From Curtobacterium sp. BH-2-1-1 (GTDB lineage: Bacteria > Actinomycetota > Actinomycetes > Actinomycetales > Microbacteriaceae), in the NCBI RefSeq assembly GCF_001806325.1, contig NZ_CP017580.1, positions 3,348,001 through 3,412,000 on the forward strand: DNA of 64,000 nucleotides, written 5' to 3'. Under the pieces are notes generated by a model that was not told the origin of the DNA, searched no databases, and worked only from the letters and a program-made list of their open reading frames with translations. Position numbers and translations under genes: made by a program. This document shows positions 27,218 to 35,362 of this stretch, piece by piece; within the stretch, counting starts at the first letter, position 1, and each line of letters opens with the position of its first letter.

Positions 27218-28429
27218 GTGTCAGACGACGCCACCACCGCCACCGCCGGACCGACGGGTGCGACGGGCGGTCGACGACCGCTGCGCGTCCTCATCGCAGC
27301 GGACACCTTCGCACCCGACGTCAACGGAGCCGCGACCTTCGCCGAGCAGCTCGCCATCGGCCTCGCCGAACGCGGGCACGAGGTCCAGATCGTCGCCCCG
27401 GCGGCGAGCCGCCACTACGGCACCTTCGACGAGGAGCTCCACGGCGTGACCCTCGTCGTGCACCGCCTGAAGTCCTACAAGTGGCCGCTGCACGCGTGGC
27501 TGCGCTTCGTGTGGCCGTGGAGCGTGAAGAAGTGGACCGCCCCGATCCTCGACGCGTTCCAGCCCGATGTCCTGCACATCCAGTCGCACGTCGTCGTCGG
27601 CCGGGGCATGGTGCCCGAGGCGCACGCGCGCGGCATCCGGGTGATCGCCACGAACCACTTCATGCCCGAGAACCTCCTCGAGTACACGCCGTTCGGCAAG
27701 CGCACGGTGCCGATCGCCGTGAAGATCGCGTGGAACGACGCCGCCAAGACCTACCGGCTCGCCGACGCGATCACGACCCCGACGAACCTCGCCGCCGATT
27801 ACCTGCGCCGGGCCATCGCCGGGCAGCGGGTCTTGGCGATCTCGTGCGGGATCGACGCCACGCGGTACGTCGCACGCGAGGGGCGGCCTGCGGGCAACGA
27901 CATCGTCTTCGTCGGTCGGGTCGCACCCGAGAAGAACCTCGACGTCCTCGTGAAGGCCCTCGCGCTGCTGCCGTCCGAGCTCGGAGCCACGCTGACGATC
28001 GTCGGCGACGGCGAGATGATCCCGAAGCTCCGGCAGCAGGCGAAGGAGCTCGGGCTCGAGGACCGCATCCGGTTCCTCGGCTTCGTCTCGGACGAGGTCA
28101 AGCAGCAGGCGCTCACCAACTCGACCGTGTTCGCGATGCCCTCCACCGCCGAGCTGCAGAGCATCGCCTCGCTCGAGGGCATGGCCTCCGGCCTCCCCGT
28201 CGTCGCGGCGGACTCGATGGCGCTCCCGCACCTCATCGACGGCAACGGGTACCTGTTCACCCCCGGTGACGAGCACGACCTCGCGGCGAAGCTCACGGCG
28301 GTGCTGACCGCGTCGGACGAGGACTACGTCACGATGCGCGACCGCAGCCTGGCGATGATCGAGGCACACGACATCAACCGCACGCTCTCGACGTTCGAGT
28401 CGCTGTATCGTGGGGAACCGGTGGCCTGA
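27218..28429 (+). CDS. glycosyltransferase family 4 (GT-B)
   Basis: A 403-residue nucleotide-sugar glycosyltransferase resembling actinobacterial mannosyltransferases acting on lipid or polysaccharide acceptors. The N-terminal glycine-rich acceptor loop is FAPDVNGAATFAEQLAIGL; the C-terminal domain has FVGRVAPEKNLDVL (about residue 228) and the E-x7-E motif in STAELQSIASLEGMASG (about 310). No membrane helix, so cytosolic or peripheral. GTG start with an AGAGGA ribosome site. It is followed directly by a tRNA. Donor and acceptor unknown. Confidence 0.93.
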   Translation: MSDDATTATAGPTGATGGRRPLRVLIAADTFAPDVNGAATFAEQLAIGLAERGHEVQIVAPAASRHYGTFDEELHGVTLVVHRLKSYKWPLHAWLRFVWPWSVKKWTAPILDAFQPDVLHIQSHVVVGRGMVPEAHARGIRVIATNHFMPENLLEYTPFGKRTVPIAVKIAWNDAAKTYRLADAITTPTNLAADYLRRAIAGQRVLAISCGIDATRYVAREGRPAGNDIVFVGRVAPEKNLDVLVKALALLPSELGATLTIVGDGEMIPKLRQQAKELGLEDRIRFLGFVSDEVKQQALTNSTVFAMPSTAELQSIASLEGMASGLPVVAADSMALPHLIDGNGYLFTPGDEHDLAAKLTAVLTASDEDYVTMRDRSLAMIEAHDINRTLSTFESLYRGEPVA

Positions 28430-28442
28430 CGGTCCCCGGCAC

Positions 28443-28517
28443 GGGGCGGTAGCCAAGCTGGTCAAGGCAGTCGGCTCATAACCGAACGATTCGCGGGTTC
28501 AAGTCCCGCCCGCCCTA
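28443..28517 (+). tRNA. tRNA with CAT anticodon (elongator tRNA-Met)
   Basis: 75-nt cloverleaf: acceptor GGGGCGG/CCGCCCT with one G-U pair, anticodon loop CTCATAA, T-arm GCGGGTTCAAGTCCCGC. The first pair is G-U rather than the C-A mismatch of initiator tRNA, so it is an elongator. A lysidine-modified tRNA-Ile (CAU) cannot be fully excluded. The 3' end is 1 nt from the next start codon. Confidence 0.88.
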
Positions 28518-28518
28518 C

Positions 28519-29709
28519 ATGTCAAAAGCCGACGCGGGTTCGAGCAACAGCAAGCGACCGCACCCGCCCCGCGTGCATCTCCCGAGGAAGCGCGACACTC
28601 AGCAGCAACAGGACGACCACAGCCCGACGCCCAACGTGACGTTCGAGGTGACCCGTGGTGGCACCGGCGTGCGCGTGAACGCCTTCCGGATCGGCTTCAT
28701 GGGTGCGCTCGGCGTGCTCGTCGCCGTCGTCGCGGGGGCGATCGTCAACGAGCTCTCCACCGTGCTCGTCTACGTCGGCGTCGCGCTGTTCCTGGCGCTC
28801 GGCATCGACCCGCTGGTGTCCTTCCTCGAACGGTTCGTGCCGCGCTGGGTGGCCATCACCGTCGTGGTCGTCGGGGTCCTCGCCGCGTTCGCCGGGGTGG
28901 TGTTCGCGGTCGTGCCGATCCTCGTGCAGCAGGCGACGAACCTCATCCAGAACTTCCCCGACATCGTGCAGGACATCTCGAGGCAGGAGTGGGTGCAGAA
29001 CCTCTCCGACCAGCTGTCCGGGTCGTTCGACATCGACCACGCGCTGCAGTCCGTGCAGTCCTTCGTCGAGAACCCCGGCAACCTGCTGAGCCTCGGCGGC
29101 GGGATCCTCGCGGTCGGCAGCGGGATCCTGACCGGTCTCACGGGCGCCGTCATCGTCATCATCCTGATGCTCTACTTCCTCGCGTCGATGCGCGGCATGA
29201 AGTCGATGACCTACCGCTTCGTCCCGGCGTCCCGTCGCGAGAACTTCATCGACGTCAGCGAGCAGATCACCCAGGCGGTCGGTCGCTACGTCGTCGGGCA
29301 GATCTCCCAGGCGCTCATCAACGGCATCCTCAGCCTGGTGTTCCTGCTCATCATCGGTGCTCCGCTGCCCGTGCTGCTGGCCTCGTTCGCGTTCCTCGGG
29401 TCGCTCATCCCGCTCGTGGGCACGCTCGCGTCGGCCATCGTCATCTCGCTGCTGTGCCTGTTCGCCTCGCCCGCGACGGCCCTCGCCGCCGCGATCTACT
29501 ACCTCGTGTACATGCAGGTCGAGGCGTACGTGATCTCGCCGCGGATCATGTCGCGTGCCGTGCAGGTCCCCGGCGCCCTCGTCGTCATCGCAGCGGTCGC
29601 GGGCGGGACGATCGGCGGGGTGCTCGGCGCGCTCGTGGCCCTGCCGGTCGCCGCGTCGGTGATCATCATCGTCCAGAAGGTCATCTACCCCCGCCAAGAG
29701 CAGTCGTGA
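28519..29709 (+). CDS. AI-2E family transporter
   Basis: A 396-residue membrane protein of the AI-2E (TqsA/YdiK) exporter family, with about eight helices from residue 55 and the conserved C-terminal segment PLPVLLASFAFLGSLIPLVGT. Substrates of the family range from autoinducer-2 to ions, so none is assigned. The first 50 residues are hydrophilic. The proposed ATG lies 1 nt after the tRNA-Met 3' end; translation from it would need tRNA processing to release a leaderless message, or a later GTG start. It overlaps the following DUF1684 gene by 4 nt. Confidence 0.88.
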   Translation: MSKADAGSSNSKRPHPPRVHLPRKRDTQQQQDDHSPTPNVTFEVTRGGTGVRVNAFRIGFMGALGVLVAVVAGAIVNELSTVLVYVGVALFLALGIDPLVSFLERFVPRWVAITVVVVGVLAAFAGVVFAVVPILVQQATNLIQNFPDIVQDISRQEWVQNLSDQLSGSFDIDHALQSVQSFVENPGNLLSLGGGILAVGSGILTGLTGAVIVIILMLYFLASMRGMKSMTYRFVPASRRENFIDVSEQITQAVGRYVVGQISQALINGILSLVFLLIIGAPLPVLLASFAFLGSLIPLVGTLASAIVISLLCLFASPATALAAAIYYLVYMQVEAYVISPRIMSRAVQVPGALVVIAAVAGGTIGGVLGALVALPVAASVIIIVQKVIYPRQEQS

Positions 29710-30506
29710 CCGCCTTCGACGAGCACCGAGCCGACCGTGACCGCTGGGCGACCAGCGCTCGGGGTCCGCTCGCGCTCGTGAACGCCCAGCGTGTCGACCA
29801 CGCCCAGCCCGTGTGGCCGGTCCCGGGGCAGTGGGCGCCGGCACCCGGCGGCCTGACGGTCACCGCCGACGCGGGTGACGGAGTGGTCGTCGACGGCGAC
29901 CCGGTGGACGGCACCGTGCTCGTCGCCGGCGACGAGGCGGTCGTCCCGTCGGTCGTCGCCTTCCCGGACGGCCTCGCTGGCACCGTCTCCCGCGGCGCGC
30001 TGCGCGTGTGGGACCCGGCGTCCGACGCGATCGCCCGCTTCGCACGGATCGCCCGGTTCGACCACTCCGCCGCGTGGGTCACGTCCGGCAGGTACACGCC
30101 GGGTGTCCCAGGAGGCGCGGCGAGCGTCGTCGACGCAGCCGGCGATCCGCTCGAGGTCGCCGGACACGTCGAGACCACCCTGGGCGGATCGGCCGTCCGG
30201 TTGGTGGCGGTCCGCTCCGCGGCCTTCCGCGGCGCCGCGCGGCTGCAGCTCATCGTGCAGGACGCCACGAGCGCCCTGCCCGAGGGCGATCCCGGCAGCA
30301 CCTACTCGATGGGCCGGTTCCTGTACCTCGACGACCCCGGTGTCGCTTCCGACGTCGAGCTCGACTGGAACCTCCTCGTCCTGCCGCCGTGCGCGTTCTC
30401 GTACCAGTTCGCCTGCCCGATCCCGCCCGCCGAGAACCGGATCCCGGTGCCGGTCACCGCGGGGGAGCGGCACCCGCTCGACGCGTCGGGGCACGTCTTC
30501 CACTGA
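29706..30506 (+). CDS. DUF1684 domain protein
   Basis: A 266-residue protein of the DUF1684 family. The diagnostic C-terminal segment LPPCAFSYQFACPIPPAENRIPVPV (first part shown is sufficient) carries two cysteines and ends in the G-E-R loop. The N-terminal half is a divergent beta-rich region. No signal peptide or helix. Coupled to the AI-2E transporter by a GTGA overlap. The family function is unknown. A GGAGGCGCGG motif lies in frame at about 30112-30121, in a non-conserved loop. Confidence 0.85.
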   Translation: MTAFDEHRADRDRWATSARGPLALVNAQRVDHAQPVWPVPGQWAPAPGGLTVTADAGDGVVVDGDPVDGTVLVAGDEAVVPSVVAFPDGLAGTVSRGALRVWDPASDAIARFARIARFDHSAAWVTSGRYTPGVPGGAASVVDAAGDPLEVAGHVETTLGGSAVRLVAVRSAAFRGAARLQLIVQDATSALPEGDPGSTYSMGRFLYLDDPGVASDVELDWNLLVLPPCAFSYQFACPIPPAENRIPVPVTAGERHPLDASGHVFH

Positions 30507-30521
30507 CTCTGTCGCGGTGCC

Positions 30522-30550
30522 TGGTGTTCCCAGCGCGCAGCCTGCATAAT
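30522..30550 (+). promoter_or_regulatory. candidate promoter of the DUF3145 gene
   Basis: TGGTGT (30522-30527), a 17-nt spacer and an extended -10 TG-CATAAT (30545-30550) lie about 100 nt before the GTG start, leaving a long 5' leader. The -35 is weak. Confidence 0.5.
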
Positions 30551-30653
30551 GGGCGTGTCCGCAAGGACATCACAATCGGATATCGATGGTTCCGAAACGA
30601 GAACCTCCAGTTCAGGTCGATGGGGAAGTCGCACCTGACGAATCGGAGGAATC

Positions 30654-31154
30654 GTGAACGGAACGACCACCGGGGTGCTCTACGTGCACTCCGCACCACG
30701 CGCGCTCTGCCCGCACGTCGAATGGGCGGCAGGTCGCGCCATGAGCCGCGCCGTGAACTTCTCGTGGCTCGACCAGCCCGCTCAGGACGGCGCGCGTCGG
30801 ACCGAGTTCACCTGGACCGGTTCCGTCGGCACGGGTGCGGCGATCGCCTCGGCCCTGCGCGGCTGGGAGCACCTCCGGTACGAGGTCACCGAGGAACCCA
30901 CCTCCGAGTCGGACGGCGGCCGCTGGATGCACACGCCCGACCTCGGGGTGTTCTACGCGCAGACCGACGTCACCGGCAACATGGTCGTCCCCGAGGACCG
31001 CGTCCGCTACGCGATGGAGGTGGCGGGGAGCAACGCCCTCGAACTCCACCGCGAGCTCCGACTCGCCCTGGGTCAGGCCTGGGACGACGAACTCGAACCG
31101 TTCCGCCACGCCGCCGAGGGCAACCCGGTCGTCTGGCTGCACCGCGTCGGCTGA
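30654..31154 (+). CDS. DUF3145 family protein
   Basis: A 166-residue protein of a family confined to actinobacteria. Typical features are the opening GVLYVHSAPRALCPHVEWAA, the WTGSVGTG strand and MHTPDLGVFYAQTD near residue 85. A strong CGGAGGA ribosome site precedes the GTG. There are no membrane segments; function unknown, though wide conservation suggests a housekeeping role. Monocistronic, ended by a strong hairpin. Confidence 0.9.
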   Translation: MNGTTTGVLYVHSAPRALCPHVEWAAGRAMSRAVNFSWLDQPAQDGARRTEFTWTGSVGTGAAIASALRGWEHLRYEVTEEPTSESDGGRWMHTPDLGVFYAQTDVTGNMVVPEDRVRYAMEVAGSNALELHRELRLALGQAWDDELEPFRHAAEGNPVVWLHRVG

Positions 31155-31178
31155 GTCGCGCCTGATCCTCCGTCACGG

Positions 31179-31200
31179 ACGCCGCCCCTCGGGGCGGCGT
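31179..31200 (+). terminator. hairpin after the DUF3145 gene
   Basis: ACGCCGCCCCTCGGGGCGGCGT, a 9-bp stem with a CTCG loop, 25 nt after the DUF3145 stop. No long T-run follows. Confidence 0.8.
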
Positions 31201-31228
31201 TCGTGCGTCCGCGGCCGCCCGCCCGCCC

Positions 31229-31297
31229 CGAGTCTCGCCTCGGCGGACAGTTTCGCGCTTCCGGAGCCGCGAAACCGTCCGCGGGGCCGAGTCTCGG
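31229..31297 (+). repeat. hairpin element flanked by 10-bp direct repeats
   Basis: CGGACAGTTTCGCG (31245-31258) pairs with CGCGAAACCGTCCG (31269-31282), with one mismatch and a 10-nt loop. The direct repeat CCGAGTCTCG occurs at 31229-31238 and 31288-31297. The layout is that of a small palindromic insertion. The rest of the spacer to fabF is GC-rich and featureless. Confidence 0.6.
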
Positions 31298-31371
31298 CGC
31301 ACCGACGCGGCCACACGCCACGGGCCGCGGCCGCGGGGAGCGCGCCGCGCCCAGACCGAGCAGGGACGGAC

Positions 31372-31405
31372 GGAGGCCCGCCCCGACGACGCGGGACGGG
31401 CCTCC
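31372..31405 (-). terminator. probable terminator of the fab operon
   Basis: GGAGGCCCG (31372-31380) and its complement CGGGCCTCC (31397-31405) with an inner CCCG/CGGG stem, about 50 nt past the fabF stop. Simple GACGGACC-like repeats occupy 31411-31453. Confidence 0.65.
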
Positions 31406-31453
31406 AGGGCCGACGGACGGGACCGACGGACCCGACGGACCGACGGACCGGAC

Positions 31454-32698
31454 TCAGACGCTCCGGAACGCGACCACGGCGTTGTGCCCACCGAACCCGA
31501 ACGAGTTGCTCACCGCGAGCAGGTCGCCCTGCGGGAGCTCGCGCGGCGCCGTGGCGACGTCCATCACGATCTCCGGGTCCTGCTGGGTGAGGTTGATCGT
31601 CGGCGGCGCGACGCGGTTGTGCAGCGCGAGGGCCGTGAACGCGGCCTCGATCGCACCGGCACCACCGAGGAGGTGCCCCGTCGACGCCTTCGTGGCGGAC
31701 ACCACGACGTTGTCGAGGTGGTCGCCGAACACCCGGCGCATGGCGTGGTACTCGGCGACGTCGCCCACCGGGGTCGAGGTGGCGTGCGCGTTGACGTGCA
31801 CGACGTCCTCGCGCGCGGCACCGGCGTGCTCGAGCGCCTGCAGGACGGCACGGGCGGCAGCACTGCCCTCGGGGTCCGGCGCGGTGATGTGGAACGCGTC
31901 CGAGGTGATGCCGGCGCCGGCGACCTCGGCGTAGATCGTCGCGCCGCGGGCCTCGGCGTGCTCCTTGGTCTCGAGGATGAGCGCCGCGGCGCCGTCCGCG
32001 AGCACGAAGCCGTCGCGCGTGACGTCGTACGGACGCGAGGCGGTCTGGGGGGAGTCGTTGCGGCGGGAGAGCGCCTGCATCGACGCGAACGCCGCGAGGG
32101 GCAGCGGGTGCAGGGCGGCCTCGGCGCCGCCGGTGATGACGATGTCGGCCTCGCCGGTGGCGACGTGGCGGTAGGCCTCGGCGAGGGACTCGGTCGAGGA
32201 CGCGCACGCCGAGAGGTAGGTGCGGGCGCCGCCGCGGGCGCCGAACTCCATCTCGATGGCGGCGGCCGGGCCGTTCGCCATGAGCATCGGGACCGTCATC
32301 GGCAGGACGCGACGGGGGCCCTTCTCACGCAGGGTGTCCCACGCGTCGAGCAGGGTGTTGACGCCGCCGATGCCGGTGGCCCAGTCGACGATGAGGCGCT
32401 CGGGGACGACGGTCTCGGCGTCGATGCCGGCGTCGGCCCAGGCCTCGCGCGCGGCGACGAGCGACAGCTGCGACGAGGGGTCGAGGCGCTTCGACTCGGG
32501 GCGGGTGAGCTGGTCGGTGAGGAACCGGCGCGCCTGGCCGGCGAACTCGACGGGGAGCTCGAGCTCGGCGTAGCGCGGGTCCTCGATGCGGGTGATGCCG
32601 GACGTGCCGGCGAGCAGCGCGTCCCACGTGTCCGGGGCGGTCGCGGCGAGGGGCGTGATCGCACCGATCCCGGTGACGACGACGGTCTTGTTGGTCAT
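31454..32698 (-). CDS. fabF: beta-ketoacyl-ACP synthase II
   Basis: A 414-residue condensing enzyme elongating acyl-ACP with malonyl-ACP in type II fatty acid synthesis. The catalytic triad is visible: Cys in LSACASSTESLAEA (about residue 168), His in VNAHATSTPVGD (about 307) and His in STGHLLGGAGA (about 343). It is the last gene of the minus-strand fabD-fabH-acpP-fabF run and is separated from acpP by 201 nt holding a 25-bp tandem repeat. Confidence 0.97.
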   Translation of the reverse strand: MTNKTVVVTGIGAITPLAATAPDTWDALLAGTSGITRIEDPRYAELELPVEFAGQARRFLTDQLTRPESKRLDPSSQLSLVAAREAWADAGIDAETVVPERLIVDWATGIGGVNTLLDAWDTLREKGPRRVLPMTVPMLMANGPAAAIEMEFGARGGARTYLSACASSTESLAEAYRHVATGEADIVITGGAEAALHPLPLAAFASMQALSRRNDSPQTASRPYDVTRDGFVLADGAAALILETKEHAEARGATIYAEVAGAGITSDAFHITAPDPEGSAAARAVLQALEHAGAAREDVVHVNAHATSTPVGDVAEYHAMRRVFGDHLDNVVVSATKASTGHLLGGAGAIEAAFTALALHNRVAPPTINLTQQDPEIVMDVATAPRELPQGDLLAVSNSFGFGGHNAVVAFRSV

Positions 32699-32760
32699 GG
32701 AACGACGTGTTCTTTCGTGAGGACGTCCGACCGCTCGTGGCGGTGCCGGACGGAGCCGGG

Positions 32761-32835
32761 GCGGACCGACGAACGCCGGACCGGGGCGGCCCGACGAACG
32801 CCGGACCTGTGTGGACCGACGAGTGTCGGTCCGGT
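32761..32835 (+). repeat. three 25-bp tandem repeats in the acpP-fabF spacer
   Basis: Three units start at 32761, 32786 and 32811, sharing G(C/T)GG(A/C)CCGACGA; the first two differ at only a few positions. The third unit folds as GGACCGAC-GAGT-GTCGGTCC, an 8-bp hairpin. It could lower read-through from the abundant acpP message into fabF, or be slippage-prone spacer DNA. Confidence 0.8.
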
Positions 32836-32899
32836 GGACGAGATGAGCGCCGCGGCCCGCGGTCGGTCCGCCGGGGCCGCGGCGCTCAGGAAGCTCGCG

Positions 32900-33148
32900 T
32901 CAGGCCTGGGCCTTGACGATGTAGTCGACGGCGTCGCCGACGGTCTTGAGGTTCTTGACCTCTTCGTCGGGGATCTTGACGTCGAACTTCTCTTCGGCGT
33001 TGACGACGATGGTCATCATCGAGATCGAGTCGATGTCGAGGTCGTCGGTGAACGACTTGTCGGCCGCGACGGTGTCGGTCGCGATGCCGGTCTCGTCGTT
33101 GATCAGCTCGGCCAGGCCGGCGAGGACTTCTTCGTTGGACAGGGCCAT
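32900..33148 (-). CDS. acpP: acyl carrier protein
   Basis: An 82-residue acidic protein carrying growing acyl chains of fatty acid synthesis. The phosphopantetheine serine is in LDIDSISMMTIV (about residue 41). A strong AAGGAG ribosome site lies 8 nt before the ATG, as expected for a very abundant protein. It sits between fabH and fabF. It is distinct from the second carrier protein at 45747-46034. Confidence 0.97.
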   Translation of the reverse strand: MALSNEEVLAGLAELINDETGIATDTVAADKSFTDDLDIDSISMMTIVVNAEEKFDVKIPDEEVKNLKTVGDAVDYIVKAQA

Positions 33149-33262
33149 GGGGATTCTCCTTGAGGGGGTGTCGTTTGACCGTGGACCAGCCTAGGGCACG
33201 CAGCGGTCGCGTGCCCGGAGGCTCGTCGGAGGGTGGCCGCGCGGGTGCGTGGCCGGGATGGG

Positions 33263-34318
33263 CTAGGGGAGGACGACGACCTGGGCGCCGAAGACGAGAC
33301 CGGCGCCGAAGCCGATCTGCAGGGCGAGGCCGCCGGAGAGCTCGGGGTTCTCCTCGAGCAGGCGGTGCGTGGCGAGCGGGATGCTCGCGGCGGAGGTGTT
33401 GCCGGTGGTGGTGATGTCGCGCGCGATCACGACGGACTCGGGCAGGCCGAGCTGCTTCGCGAACTCGTCGATGATGCGGATGTTCGCCTGGTGCGGCACG
33501 AACGCGGCGAGGTCGGACGGCTGGATGCCGGCGGACTCGAGCGCCTCACGGGCGACCTTGACCATCTCCCAGACGGCCCAGCGGAACACGGTCTGACCGG
33601 CCTGCCGTATCGTCGGCCGCGCGGCCCCCGCTTCCCACTCGTTGTAGGTCGAGGTCATGCCGATCGCGTCCCACTTCGACCCGTCGGAGCCCCAGATCGT
33701 CGGGGCGATCCCGGGGAAGTCGCTCGGGCCGACGATCGCCGCTCCGGCACCGTCGCCGAGCAGGAACGAGATCGAGCGGTCGGTCGGGTCGACGATGTCG
33801 CTGAGCTTCTCGGCACCGACGACCAGCACGTGGTCGGCGATGCCGGACTTCACGAACGAGTCCGCCTGGGCGATGCCGTACGCGTACCCGGCGCACGCGG
33901 CGCTGATGTCGTAGGCCGCGGCGGGGGCGGCACCGATGCGCTCGGCGAGCAGCGACGCCATCGACGGCGTGGCGACGGTGTGGGTCACGGTGCTCACGAG
34001 CACGACGCCGATCTGGTCCGGCGTCAGGCCGGCCTTGGCGATCGCGTCGAGCGCGGCGGCCTCGGCGAGGTCGACCGCCTCGACGTCCTTGCCGGCGCGC
34101 ATGCGGGTGATGATCCCGGTGCGCTGGCGGATCCACTCGTCGGAGGAGTCGATCGGCCCGACGAGGTCGTCGTTCGGCACGGCGTTCTCGCCGCGGGCGG
34201 CGCCGAAGGCCAGGATGCGGGTGAACTCGTGGCCGCGACGCTGCTGCAGCAACGGACGGGAGGCGCGGGTCGGCTCCGTCCCCTCGGTCGCGGTGGTCGG
34301 GATGGGGGCGTCGGTCAT
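33263..34318 (-). CDS. fabH: beta-ketoacyl-ACP synthase III
   Basis: A 351-residue enzyme starting fatty acid synthesis by condensing an acyl-CoA with malonyl-ACP. The triad is Cys in ISAACAGYAYG (about residue 141), His in FVPHQANIRI (about 269) and Asn in TTGNTSAASIP (about 301). The N-terminal 25 residues are a non-conserved tail encoded partly by a GGAGGCGCGG motif (minus sense of the operon, 34259-34268). Its ATG overlaps the fabD stop by 4 nt. Confidence 0.97.
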   Translation of the reverse strand: MTDAPIPTTATEGTEPTRASRPLLQQRRGHEFTRILAFGAARGENAVPNDDLVGPIDSSDEWIRQRTGIITRMRAGKDVEAVDLAEAAALDAIAKAGLTPDQIGVVLVSTVTHTVATPSMASLLAERIGAAPAAAYDISAACAGYAYGIAQADSFVKSGIADHVLVVGAEKLSDIVDPTDRSISFLLGDGAGAAIVGPSDFPGIAPTIWGSDGSKWDAIGMTSTYNEWEAGAARPTIRQAGQTVFRWAVWEMVKVAREALESAGIQPSDLAAFVPHQANIRIIDEFAKQLGLPESVVIARDITTTGNTSAASIPLATHRLLEENPELSGGLALQIGFGAGLVFGAQVVVLP

Positions 34319-35256
34319 GCGGTTGCGTCTGCTTCCTGGCCCGCGCTCTGCAGCAGGTCGATCGCTGCGGGCAGGTCGTCGGGGGTCTTGATCGCGACGG
34401 TCGGCGTCCCGCGCAGACCGCGCTTCGCCAGGCCGACGAGGGCACCGGCGGGTGCGAGTTCGATGATGCCCGTGACACCGGCGGCTGCGAAGGACTCCAT
34501 CACGGCGTCCCAGTGCACGGGGCTCTGGATCTGCTGGACCATGAGGTCGACGAAGCGACGACCGTCGTCGACACGGGAACCGTCGGCGTTCGTCCAGATC
34601 GGCAGCGACGGGTCCTGCACGGTCGCGGCGGCGGCGACCGGGGCGACACGCTCGACGGCGGACGCCATGTACCGGGTGTGGAACGCACCGGCCACGGCGA
34701 GGGGGATCACGCGGGCCTTCGCGGGCGGGTCGGCGGCGAGGGCGGCGATCGCGTCGGCGGGTCCGGCGACGACGGTCTGACCGCCGCCGTTGTGGTTCGC
34801 GGGGACGAGGCCGTTCGCCTCGAGCGCGGCGGCGACGGCATCGGCGTCCCCACCGAGGACGGCGGCCATCGACGTGGGCTCCAGCGCGGCGGCGTCCGCC
34901 ATCGCCCGGCCGCGTTCGGCGACGAGGGCGACGGCGTCGGTCGGCTCGAGGATCCCGGCGACCCCGGCGGCGGTGAACTCGCCGACCGAGTGGCCGGCGA
35001 CCCCGCCCACGAGGGCTCGGCGGCCGTCGGCGAGCAGGGCGTCGGCCGTGATGAGACCGGCGGCGACGATGAGCGGCTGCGCGAGCGCCGTGTCCTTGAT
35101 GGTCTCGGCGTCGGACTCGGTGCCGTGGGCGGCGAGGTCGACGCCGATGGCCTCGGACCACGCCCCCACGCGGTCACGGACGGTGGCGTCCTCGAGCCAG
35201 GGGGCGAGGAAACCGGGGGTCTGGGAGCCCTGTCCGGGCGCGACGACGACGATCAC
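34315..35256 (-). CDS. fabD: malonyl-CoA:ACP transacylase
   Basis: A 313-residue acyltransferase moving malonyl from CoA to AcpP. Visible motifs are APGQGSQTPGF (about residues 6-16), the nucleophile elbow GHSVGEFTAAG (about 92) and the His in GAFHTRYM (about 205). The GTG at 35256 is chosen because family members begin at this strand; an upstream in-frame ATG would add 25 unconserved residues. First gene after the fasR-like regulator, with 106 nt between them that probably hold the regulated promoter. Confidence 0.96.
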   Translation of the reverse strand: MIVVVAPGQGSQTPGFLAPWLEDATVRDRVGAWSEAIGVDLAAHGTESDAETIKDTALAQPLIVAAGLITADALLADGRRALVGGVAGHSVGEFTAAGVAGILEPTDAVALVAERGRAMADAAALEPTSMAAVLGGDADAVAAALEANGLVPANHNGGGQTVVAGPADAIAALAADPPAKARVIPLAVAGAFHTRYMASAVERVAPVAAAATVQDPSLPIWTNADGSRVDDGRRFVDLMVQQIQSPVHWDAVMESFAAAGVTGIIELAPAGALVGLAKRGLRGTPTVAIKTPDDLPAAIDLLQSAGQEADATA

Positions 35257-35362
35257 CGGACAATCCTGCCCGTCGGCCCGCGCCGCACCCGTGTGGGCTT
35301 CCCACAGCGATGACCGCTCGACATTGTGCATTTCCTAGCGACGATGCGGCATAGGACGTCGT

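Noticed and set aside
28443..28517. Initiator tRNA-Met
   Set aside because: The first acceptor pair is G-U, not the unpaired C-A of bacterial initiator tRNA.
35257..35331. Upstream ATG start for fabD
   Set aside because: The extra 25 residues are not conserved and would cover the probable promoter region; FabD proteins start at the strand preceding GQGSQ.
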